A stretch of 7,605 nucleotides of DNA from Candidatus Calditenuaceae archaeon JGI OTU-1 (GTDB lineage Archaea; Thermoproteota; Nitrososphaeria_A; Caldarchaeales; Calditenuaceae): NCBI GenBank assembly GCA_000494145.1, contig AWOE01000049.1, positions 5,855 to 13,459 on the forward strand. Reading direction: 5' to 3'. Of this stretch, positions 1-5,530 are shown piece by piece (the first letter of the stretch is position 1; each line of letters opens with the position of its first letter). Under the pieces are notes generated by a model that saw nothing but the letters and a program-made list of their open reading frames with translations, had not been told where the DNA came from and did no database searches. Made by a program: the position numbers and the translations under genes.

Positions 1-219
1 GAGAGGTTCCTCAGCCCCGAGGCCACGAGGTGCTCCCTCTGCAACGGCGAGCTGGTCCAGGTCGGCGAGAACCTCTGGGAGTGCGGATCCTGCGGGCAGC
101 GCTACTGGGAGGGGAGCCACTGGCGCCGGATAAATGCGACCCTGAGGAAGGCGCTTGAGATAACTCTCTCTGTAAGATTGACTGATGGGGACTCCGGGCG
201 TGAAGGTTTTGAAAAATAG
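1..219 (+). CDS. Mut7-C RNase domain protein, C-terminal end (5' truncated by window)
   Basis: Frame 1 is open from base 1 to a TAG at 217-219, giving 72 residues of a protein whose start lies outside the window. The fragment carries a zinc ribbon: CSLC at fragment residues 11-14 and CGSC at 28-31. It is followed by RYWEGSHW at 34-41. This CxxC...CxxC...YWxGSHW arrangement is the C-terminal hallmark of the Mut7-C (DUF82) family, PIN-like RNase-related proteins with a fused zinc ribbon that are common in archaea; their exact substrates are poorly known. The family normally ends soon after the GSHW helix. Here about 20 further residues follow (from roughly ITLSVRLTD on), written in more AT-rich codons, so the native end may have been replaced by incoming DNA. 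The domain call is firm; the function is inferred from the family only. Confidence 0.85.
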   Translation, partial: ERFLSPEATRCSLCNGELVQVGENLWECGSCGQRYWEGSHWRRINATLRKALEITLSVRLTDGDSGREGFEK

Positions 220-513
220 CGTCGAGCCAACCATCTCCCTAATGCCCTCATAAATGAACATTATGTTGATCACGAGACTTACAACCTCTCAGATATTAAA
301 TTCCGTATGAAGACTCCCATTACCACGATCATGACAAACGTTGACAGGGAAGCGACATTGCGACCGAACTGTCCTCGCCTCGTTTTATAAGACTTAATTC
401 ATAATATTTACAGATTTTGACTACACATCGCTAGATATTACGAAAAGAAGTGGAGAAGCCCATGAGGTTTAATTCCTTTTATAATATTTCGGGAAGCACT
501 AAAAGCGGCTGAC
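220..513. other. AT-rich intergenic region, no convincing gene
   Basis: These 294 bases separate the Mut7-C gene from the ATPase gene and are clearly more AT-rich than the right part of the window. I see no tRNA or protein gene. Frame 1 happens to stay open from 220 to a TAA at 388-390, but it has no start codon with a ribosome site and matches no family I recognise. The right half carries two TATA-like tracts (383-390 and 477-487) and a 16-codon mini-ORF (462-512) that ends one base before the ATPase start. Confidence 0.6.
477..487 (+). promoter_or_regulatory. TATA-box-like promoter of the ATPase gene
   Basis: TTTTATAATAT is centred about 31 bases upstream of the ATG at 514. That position predicts transcription starting only a few bases before the start codon. 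This fits a leaderless or nearly leaderless mRNA, because no Shine-Dalgarno-like sequence precedes the ATG. A second tract, TTTTATAA, lies at 383-390. Inferred from spacing and composition; no start site is proven. Confidence 0.45.
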
Positions 514-1428
514 ATGATAACGGCACTACACATTAGGAACTACAAGTCGGTGCAAGCGGCTGACCTGAAGTGTAACAGGATAAACATACTCATCGGAAAG
601 CCTAACACAGGAAAGTCTAACATTCTCGAGACAATTGCGCTAATGAATTTCTTTGCAGATCGATATATATTAAAATTTAACAACAACAAAACAGATAAAA
701 AAGAGGGTATCTCATTTATTTTCAGAATTTCACGATGGAGTCAAATATTCCGCTTTGAAGATATAATGCAACCGGTGTCAGTAAACGTGGTTACGGAGGG
801 CGACGAGCGAATAAATGTACAATTCCGTTACAATGACGCGAGTAAACGGATCGAGGTTATGTGCAGAGAAAGAAGCATAGCATCGCTCAATCCAGCTCAC
901 CTAGGCTATGCTTTAATTAACGGCACACTATACGCTAATCCCATTATTAAGTTTGGTTTTTACCGGTTCCGTCTTAGAAAGAACTTCCCATCCAAAGAGA
1001 TCAGATTCGTCGTTCCCCCCGATGCACCTAATCTGCTGGAAATTATCAGGATCAGGAGAAGAGAGATGATCGTAGAAATAACGCGTCTATTAAGTAAGTA
1101 TGGGATTGAATTGACCATGGAGCTGTCTTCCGGATCGATGAAAATACAGCAATCGCTCGGTGAGGAGGAAATTCCTCTCGAAATCTCCCTTCCATACTCA
1201 GTCCTCTCAGATACATTGAAAAAGATGATCTTCAATCTTGCAATTGTATCATGTAACGAGAAGATGGTCATCGCTATAGAAGAACCGGAAACCCACATGT
1301 TCCCCTTCTATGTTAAATATCTAGCGGAGAAAATCGCTTATTGCAATAAGGGCAATCAATACTTTATTTCGACCCACAACCCCTATTTCCTCATCTCACT
1401 TCTGGAAAAAGCTCCAAAAAAGACGTGA
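514..1428 (+). CDS. AAA-family (SMC/RecF-like) ATPase, main part; C-terminus continues in -1 frame
   Basis: The zero frame reads 304 residues of an ATP-binding protein of the AAA_21/AAA_15 type, relatives of the OLD and RecF/SMC ATPases that archaea carry in many copies. Visible motifs are MITALHIRNYKS at the N-terminus, Walker A GKPNTGKS at residues 28-35, Walker B VIAIEEPE at 252-259, and the switch/H-loop STHNP at 286-290. The region before Walker B (about 226-240) sits where the ABC-type signature is expected but is not canonical. Reading stops at a TGA (1426-1428) soon after the H-loop. The expected family tail lies in the -1 frame immediately after A AAA AAG at 1416-1422; a join gives about 355 residues. 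The ATG at 514 is supported by the N-terminal IRNYKS motif. AT-rich codons (AAA, ATA, TTA) differ sharply from the neighbouring genes and suggest horizontal acquisition. The role is unknown; such ATPases are often linked to defence or mobile elements. A frameshifted pseudogene is the main alternative. Confidence 0.8.
   Translation: MITALHIRNYKSVQAADLKCNRINILIGKPNTGKSNILETIALMNFFADRYILKFNNNKTDKKEGISFIFRISRWSQIFRFEDIMQPVSVNVVTEGDERINVQFRYNDASKRIEVMCRERSIASLNPAHLGYALINGTLYANPIIKFGFYRFRLRKNFPSKEIRFVVPPDAPNLLEIIRIRRREMIVEITRLLSKYGIELTMELSSGSMKIQQSLGEEEIPLEISLPYSVLSDTLKKMIFNLAIVSCNEKMVIAIEEPETHMFPFYVKYLAEKIAYCNKGNQYFISTHNPYFLISLLEKAPKKT
1416..1422 (+). promoter_or_regulatory. A AAA AAG slippery heptamer / frameshift point in the ATPase gene
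   Basis: In the zero frame the codons are CCA AAA AAG ACG TGA, so A_AAA_AAG is in the exact phase of a -1 slippery site, the same heptamer used in bacterial dnaX. A -1 slip turns the next codons into GAC GTG AAC ATC, giving the family-like sequence APKKDVNIFVT instead of APKKT-stop. No strong stimulatory stem-loop is obvious in the next 40 bases. The six-A run is equally a hotspot for indels and for sequencing errors. Confidence 0.5.
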
Positions 1429-1580
1429 ACATCTTTGTGACTTCCCTTAAGCACAATGAGACGAAGGTCAGGATGTTAACTGACGAGCAGAAAGATGCAA
1501 TACTCAATATGGATTTGGACGTCTTTTTCAACATTGATAAATTCTGGGAAGAGCTGAGCCAGGGGGTAGAGACGCAGTAA
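1422..1580 (+). CDS. C-terminal segment of the AAA-family ATPase in the -1 frame
   Basis: From base 1422 the -1 frame reads 52 residues beginning DVNIFVTSLKHNETKVRMLT and ending with FWEELSQGVETQ, then TAA at 1578-1580. The content fits the usual end of these archaeal ATPases: after the H-loop comes a strand of the type DVxxFVT, a charged TKV segment, and a final stretch rich in D/F of the type MDLDVFFNIDKFWEE. There is no start codon of its own near 1422, so it is either translated by frameshifting on the upstream ORF or is the stranded tail of a recently broken gene. It shows no further stops, which argues that the break is recent, absent in the living cell, or bypassed. Confidence 0.65.
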   Translation, partial: DVNIFVTSLKHNETKVRMLTDEQKDAILNMDLDVFFNIDKFWEELSQGVETQ

Positions 1581-1654
1581 GGTCTACGAGCATTACTCGG
1601 TGGTATGCGACATCTGATTATTAATTTTATAGGCCGAAGAATGAGAGTCGGTTC

Positions 1655-1717
1655 CTCCATCGTAGTGGGTCCTCCAGCGGATTGAGCTTTTCTTCTGACC
1701 ATTCCCACTTACGGGAG
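1655..1717 (+). repeat. Bulged 13-bp inverted repeat (possible RNA hairpin)
   Basis: Bases 1655-1658 (CTCC) pair with 1714-1717 (GGAG), 1661-1664 (CGTA) with 1710-1713 (TACG), and 1665-1669 (GTGGG) with 1704-1708 (CCCAC). That makes 13 Watson-Crick pairs, with a two-base bulge (1659-1660) on one side and a single bulged T (1709) on the other. The loop is 34 bases and contains a pyrimidine tract. A TATA-like AATTTTATAG at 1623-1632 lies upstream at a distance that would start a transcript near 1655. It could be a small RNA, a terminator-like structure after the ATPase (no T run follows), or chance. Confidence 0.35.
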
Positions 1718-1804
1718 CACTTAGCCTTGGGATAATAACTACAGGACGGGCGAGATCGCTCAGAGAACGCACCTCTCGATGAAGGGGTAACAAAACAAAA
1801 AAGG

Positions 1805-1812
1805 TTTTATTG
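1805..1812 (+). promoter_or_regulatory. TATA-box-like promoter of lysK
   Basis: TTTTATTG preceded by the purine run AAAAAAGG (a BRE-like context) lies about 60 bases before the lysK start. Transcription would begin near 1835, leaving a leader of roughly 30 bases that contains GGGGA at 1858-1862, a fair Shine-Dalgarno match five bases before the GTG. Inferred from position only. Confidence 0.4.
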
Positions 1813-1867
1813 AACGCCTGGCAGACCCAACATCAACGAATTTTACTGGCGAATCACGGGGAAGGGT

Positions 1868-2926
1868 GTGAACGTTGACGACGTGTTGCTGGAGGTGCTG
1901 AGGGTCTACTCGCCGAGCGGATCGGAGGCCAGGCTGGAGCCCGTCATGAGGAGGCTGAGGGCCGAGCTGGGGTACGACGAGCTCGTGATCGACTCCGCCG
2001 GGAACTACCTCTTCGTCAGAGGGAGCGGGGACCGGGTGATACTCCTTGCGGGGCACGTCGACACGATACCGGGCGAGCTCCTGGTGACGAGGAGGGGGGA
2101 CGCGATCAGGGGAAGGGGTGCGGTCGATGCGAAGGGGCCTTTCGCAGCGATGCTCTTCGCCGGCTCCAAGGCCGAGGTGAGGCCCGGCTACAGGATCGTC
2201 GTCGGAGGGCTGGTCGACGAGGAGGGCGAGGGATCGGGAGCCAAGTGGCTGCTGGAGTCCGGATTCAGGGCCGATCACGTGATCGTCGGCGAGCCGACGG
2301 GGACGACCGGCGTCGCCATCAGCTACAGGGGCAGCCTGACCTTCTCGATCTCCGCCACGGCGCGTGGAGGGCACAGCTCGGCCCCCTACATGGGCGAGTC
2401 GGCGCTCGAGAGGCTGCTGGACGCGATCAACACGCTCAGGTCGATCTTCAACGGCCGCAGCTACGACGAGCCCACCTCAGCGGTCACCATGATATCGGCC
2501 GGCGACTGGCCGACCAAGCTCCCCGAGAGGGCGGAGGCGGTGGTGAACGTGAGGTTCCCGCCTTCCTACGAGACGAGGTCGATCATCGAGCGGATAGAGA
2601 CCGTCTGCTCCCTCTACAACTGCTCCTTCTCGATAAGGGACGTGACGGAGCCCTTCGAGACGAGCCTCTCTCAACCCGTCCCACGGGCCCTGATCAGGGC
2701 GATCCTGAAGGTCGGGAAGAGGCCGAGGGTCGTGAAGAAGACGGGGAGCAGCGACATGAACGTCCTCTGGAAGATCACGCGCAGCATCGCCGCCTGCGGT
2801 CCAGGGAACTCACTGCTCGCCCACACCAACGAGGAGGAGGTGAGCGTGGAGGATCTGAAGACTTCAGCATCGATCTACGTTAAAGCGGTCGAGGAGTTAC
2901 AGCGGACGGGAAGGACGTCTACGTGA
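1868..2926 (+). CDS. lysK: [LysW]-lysine/ornithine hydrolase (M20 family metallopeptidase)
   Basis: LysK releases lysine (and in many archaea ornithine) from the gamma-carboxyl of the carrier protein LysW, the last step of lysine synthesis by the LysW route. The 352 residues carry all the dinuclear-zinc M20 landmarks: AGHVDT at 61-66 (ligand H63, D65), GRGAVDAKG at 82-90 (bridging D87), VDEEGEGSG at 116-124 (catalytic/ligand E118-E119), VGEPTG at 140-145 (E142), RGGHSSAP at 166-173 (H169), and GPGNSLLAHTNEE at 311-323 (H319). GSSDMN at 293-298 fits the substrate-binding part of this subfamily. The length is typical of LysK rather than of longer DapE/ArgE proteins. The GTG start at 1868 has GGGGA five bases upstream and puts VDDVLLEVLRVYSPSG at the usual N-terminus. 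The gene converges on argH and overlaps its end by 8 bp, so both arginine and lysine metabolism meet here. No lysW or other lys genes are in the window, so the preference for lysine versus ornithine is inferred from the family. Confidence 0.9.
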   Translation: MNVDDVLLEVLRVYSPSGSEARLEPVMRRLRAELGYDELVIDSAGNYLFVRGSGDRVILLAGHVDTIPGELLVTRRGDAIRGRGAVDAKGPFAAMLFAGSKAEVRPGYRIVVGGLVDEEGEGSGAKWLLESGFRADHVIVGEPTGTTGVAISYRGSLTFSISATARGGHSSAPYMGESALERLLDAINTLRSIFNGRSYDEPTSAVTMISAGDWPTKLPERAEAVVNVRFPPSYETRSIIERIETVCSLYNCSFSIRDVTEPFETSLSQPVPRALIRAILKVGKRPRVVKKTGSSDMNVLWKITRSIAACGPGNSLLAHTNEEEVSVEDLKTSASIYVKAVEELQRTGRTST

Positions 2927-4349
2927 TGCCCAGCAACCTCTTCCTGCACTCGGCCTCCGCTCTCAATCGCTCCTCGGCCCACGACCTCAGCTCCTCGCAC
3001 TCCCTCCTCAGCTCGACGACCATCCTCCTCACCTCGTCCTCGCGCGCCGAGCCCGTCACAGCATACGAGTTCAGCACCCGCTCGGGGTTGAGGAAGTCCT
3101 CCAGCTCCGCGACGGCATCCTCGTCCAGCCCGCTGCCGCGGAGAAACTCCTGAACCGATTCGATGGGGGAACCTGAGATGAGCATGGAGGCGACCCTGCC
3201 GCAGAGGTAGTGGGCCCTCCTGAAGGGCATCCTTCCGGTCATCGTCAGCCATGCGGCGTACTCCGTCAGCCCTGTCACGATTGGTACCGAGGTGCCGGAG
3301 GCTTTACCGGGCCTGATCGACCTGACCATCGCATCCATCACCACCACGCTTTCCATCACCCAACGCGCACCCCTCCAGATGGGCTCCGTCGACTCCTGAA
3401 GGTCCAGGACGTATCCGCCGAAGCGCCTGCCGACGTTCACGGAGAACCTCACCAGCTCCCCGAGGACCTTGGAGAGGGAGGTGCGGGCCACTTCGGCAAC
3501 CACAGGGTTCCTCTTGTGAGGCATTATGCTGCTGGTGGAATAGTAGACGTCGTTCATGTCCAGAAGCGGAGGGTCGAAAGAGGCGTAACGGACCAGCTCC
3601 TCCGATAGATCCGCCAGCACGATCGCAACCCTGAGCAGCGCCGCGAGGAAGGTAACACCGAAGTCCCTCGAAGAGCTGGCCTCCAAGGCGTTCTCCACCA
3701 ACCCATCGAACCCCAGCTCCTCTCCGATGGTACGGCGGTCGTGGGGCACCGATGTCCCGCCGACGGGACCTGCGCCCAAGGGCGACTCGTTGACGTCTCG
3801 GTATGCGTGGACGAGCTGCCTGAGTGCCTTCAGCAGCCGGGAGGCATGGGCGCTCAGCACGAACCCGAGGGTTCCCGGTGCGGCTGGCTGCTCGTGGGTG
3901 AAGAGGGGGAAGAGGATCGCAGCGTTCTCCTCGGCCTTTGCGATCAGCGCCTCGGCGAGCTTGGAACCGGACAGCACGATCTCCGCTATGTACCTCCTCA
4001 GACGCATCCTGATGGCCGCAGAGACGGCGTCGTTCCTGCTCTTACCCAGCGCGAGGTTCTCGCCTGCCTCCGGTACCGAGGACCTCAGGTACTCCTCGAC
4101 GACCATGTGGACGTCTTCCAGCCTCGGGTCGGCCGAGCGCAGGGCATCCCTCGGGAAGGACCTCAGGGCCTCGATGGCCCTTCGCAGCACCTCGTCCTCG
4201 AGGAACCCCAGCCGGTTCAGGGACCTAAGGTGGGCCGCGTTGACCAGCAACACCTCCTCCAGTATCTCCTCGTCCTCCTCCAGCGACGAAGTGTACCTCG
4301 CCACCCTTTCGGGCACCTCGCCCTCGAGCCTGCCCCTCCTGAACGCCAC
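2919..4349 (-). CDS. argH: Argininosuccinate lyase
   Basis: ArgH splits argininosuccinate into arginine and fumarate, the last step of arginine synthesis; it acts as a cytosolic homotetramer of the fumarase/aspartase superfamily. The 476 residues show the family's blocks: LEDVHMVVEE at 77-86, LALGKSRNDAV at 99-109, FTHEQPAAPGT at 150-160 (active-site H152), SPLGAGPVGGTS at 189-200, and the signature TSSIMPHKRNP at 272-282 with the catalytic serine loop. LDLQESTEPI follows at 315-324. The N-terminus (RYTSSLEEDEEI at 18-29) is of the type seen in archaeal lyases rather than the bacterial KLWGGRF start. Translation appears to begin at GTG (4349-4347), since the frame upstream reaches a TAG without an ATG and the upstream ribosome site is weak. 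The 3' end overlaps lysK by 8 bp. The short divergent spacer to the orphan gene at 4458 holds a near-palindromic TATA tract that could serve either side. Confidence 0.92.
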   Translation of the reverse strand: MAFRRGRLEGEVPERVARYTSSLEEDEEILEEVLLVNAAHLRSLNRLGFLEDEVLRRAIEALRSFPRDALRSADPRLEDVHMVVEEYLRSSVPEAGENLALGKSRNDAVSAAIRMRLRRYIAEIVLSGSKLAEALIAKAEENAAILFPLFTHEQPAAPGTLGFVLSAHASRLLKALRQLVHAYRDVNESPLGAGPVGGTSVPHDRRTIGEELGFDGLVENALEASSSRDFGVTFLAALLRVAIVLADLSEELVRYASFDPPLLDMNDVYYSTSSIMPHKRNPVVAEVARTSLSKVLGELVRFSVNVGRRFGGYVLDLQESTEPIWRGARWVMESVVVMDAMVRSIRPGKASGTSVPIVTGLTEYAAWLTMTGRMPFRRAHYLCGRVASMLISGSPIESVQEFLRGSGLDEDAVAELEDFLNPERVLNSYAVTGSAREDEVRRMVVELRRECEELRSWAEERLRAEAECRKRLLGIT

Positions 4350-4417
4350 GACACCAAGCCGTCGAGCTCGCTAATCTACAGTTGCGCCGCGCTCCCCTGC
4401 CGGGACGGGCGATATCC

Positions 4418-4426
4418 CATATATAG
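4418..4426 (+). promoter_or_regulatory. TATA box CATATATAG in the argH / orphan-gene divergent spacer
   Basis: CATATATAG is the only AT-rich tract in the 108-base spacer 4350-4457. On the plus strand it is about 36 bases before the ATG at 4458, predicting transcription from about 4448, with AGGGA (4448-4452) as the ribosome site five bases before the ATG. Its complement CTATATATG is also a TATA-like box and would start argH transcription around 4396. It may be shared or belong to only one gene. Confidence 0.45.
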
Positions 4427-4457
4427 TCAGGACGACGTTCTCGATCCAGGGAAGCGC

Positions 4458-4886
4458 ATGAGCGTCCAGATCGACGTGAGGACGCCGCTGGAGAGGTTCA
4501 GGCGCTTCATGATCTACAACACCTGCCTCTCCTTCATACCGAAGGGATACCTGAGGGACCCGACGATATTCCCGGAGAGGTCGGCGGAGAAGGGGCAGAT
4601 CTATCTGGAGGCGGCTGCGAAGATCGAGCTGGCGCAGATCAGGGACATCACCTTCGTCAAGGCGATCGACGTGCTAGGCGTGATCTACAACTCCAAGAGC
4701 GGCAACACTAAGCTGAGGTGGAGGCAGATCAGCGGAACCCTCGGCAGGCTGACGGGCATCGCATCCCTCAACTCGATCGTTAACCTCCTCGAGTCGAAGG
4801 TGATCACACGGGAATACGTCGAGAGCCTGATCTCCTCGAGCACCGCGCTCACCCAGACGCAAGACAGGGAGACGGGGGCGGAGTGA
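4458..4886 (+). CDS. Uncharacterised 142-residue protein
   Basis: I do not recognise a family. The 142-residue product has no signal peptide and no clear membrane segment. It contains only one cysteine (C23), so it is not a zinc-binding protein. An N-terminal segment rich in aromatic residues (RFMIYNTCLSFIPKGYL, 16-32) is followed by three or four probable helices: EKGQIYLEAAAKIELAQI at 44-61, a helix around FVKAIDVLGVIY at 66-77, a basic stretch KLRWRQISGTLGRLTG at 85-100, and a last helix ending near SLISSS. It then has a polar, probably disordered tail. Helical spacing with a basic middle could suit a small DNA-binding or scaffold protein, but that is a guess. The ATG at 4458 is supported by AGGGA five bases upstream and a TATA box 36 bases upstream. 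Codon use matches the GC-rich neighbours. It is flanked by minus-strand genes on both sides and so is probably monocistronic. Confidence 0.7.
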   Translation: MSVQIDVRTPLERFRRFMIYNTCLSFIPKGYLRDPTIFPERSAEKGQIYLEAAAKIELAQIRDITFVKAIDVLGVIYNSKSGNTKLRWRQISGTLGRLTGIASLNSIVNLLESKVITREYVESLISSSTALTQTQDRETGAE

Positions 4887-4972
4887 GGAACGGCAGAGAA
4901 TCGGGTGAGCGGCATAGAGGCTGAGTGGGTGACTTCGAGCGGTCCGGCTGCGCAGACCTTCGGTAGCCGACC

Positions 4973-5512
4973 TCATCTCATGACGGACTTCTGGAGCGTG
5001 AGGGCGCACCTTTGGCAGAGCTCCTCGCCCTTCCGGTCGGTGTCCTCGATCGAGTTGCTGAAGTACATCACGCAGCTCGGGTCCCTGCAGTGCCTGAGGC
5101 CCAAGAGGTGGCCGACCTCGTGGACAACTTCCTTCCTCACCCTGCTGATGTAGAGCTGCCGGTCGCTCGATCTGAGCCGGTGGACCGAGACGACCGCGCA
5201 CCTGCCGTAGGCGAGCCCGAAGCAATAGTTGAACCCGTCGATGTAGATGTCCTCCGTTATCATCAGCAGCACCAGATCGTCTCCGTCCGCGTGGCTGCCG
5301 AAGTGCTCGATGAACCGCACAGCGTTCACCTGGCCTCTTATCTTGTTGCTGGATCTGGAGACGTGCTCGCTGAGGTCGGCGTAGACGACGACCGGATCGA
5401 CCGGCAGGGCGGCCCTCGCAGCATCAGCGCCCTCGACAGCCTCCGATTTCAGCTCCTCGACAGCGACTATCCGGAGCCTCCTCCGCAAACCGACACTGCT
5501 TTGAGCGGCCAT
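4973..5512 (-). CDS. amzA: Archaemetzincin (zinc metalloprotease)
   Basis: This is a 179-residue cytosolic metzincin-type protease of the archaemetzincin family, whose natural substrates are not known. The signature is complete: HEVGHLLGLRHC at residues 131-142 (zinc ligands H131, H135, H141; catalytic E132). C142, C147 and M149 (CVM) follow, then CQRC at 166-169. The four cysteines C142, C147, C166 and C169 form the structural zinc site that sets this family apart from other metzincins. The N-terminal half (LRIVAVEE, VVVYADLSEH, RGQVNA, GDDLVLLMITEDIY) gives the usual beta/alpha core with the family's ITxxDIY-like segment. The frame is open further upstream, but those residues are low-complexity antisense of the kinase gene, so I start at the ATG at 5512-5510, which gives the normal family length. 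The gene faces the kinase head to head with only 18 bases between starts. Confidence 0.92.
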   Translation of the reverse strand: MAAQSSVGLRRRLRIVAVEELKSEAVEGADAARAALPVDPVVVYADLSEHVSRSSNKIRGQVNAVRFIEHFGSHADGDDLVLLMITEDIYIDGFNYCFGLAYGRCAVVSVHRLRSSDRQLYISRVRKEVVHEVGHLLGLRHCRDPSCVMYFSNSIEDTDRKGEELCQRCALTLQKSVMR

Positions 5513-5530
5513 CAGAAAAACCGTCAGCGG

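Larger units (their letters stand above)
1581..1867. other. Intergenic region with a candidate structured RNA, no convincing protein gene
   Basis: These 287 bases lie between the ATPase and lysK. Short ATG frames exist (for example 26 codons at 1605-1685 and 14 codons at 1641-1685) but none has a ribosome site or a recognisable product. A TATA-like tract sits at 1623-1632 and a bulged inverted repeat at 1655-1717. The last 70 bases contain the probable lysK promoter. Composition shifts gradually from the AT-rich ATPase style back to the GC-rich style. Confidence 0.5.

Noticed and set aside
220..390. Open frame of 56 codons after the Mut7-C stop
   Set aside because: It has no start codon with a ribosome site, no recognisable motif, and a length easily reached by chance; a decayed gene cannot be excluded.
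1391..1708. Minus-strand 105-codon frame
   Set aside because: It is mostly antisense of the ATPase C-terminus, whose -1 frame reads as a family-like protein.
1593..1793. Minus-strand 66-codon frame starting with TTG
   Set aside because: It has no ribosome site, no recognisable product, and overlaps the hairpin and lysK promoter region.
1581..1867. tRNA or C/D box RNA in the ATPase-lysK gap
   Set aside because: No T-loop-like GGTTCGA element or paired C (TGATGA) and D (CTGA) boxes at suitable spacing were found.
3741..4457. Long plus-strand frame running into the 142-residue orphan gene
   Set aside because: It is antisense of argH with low-complexity translation; the orphan has its own TATA box, ribosome site and ATG at 4458.
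5012..5530. Plus-strand frame extending the kinase N-terminus by about 173 residues
   Set aside because: This is antisense of archaemetzincin; the first beta strand and Walker A of the kinase begin right after the TTG at 5531.
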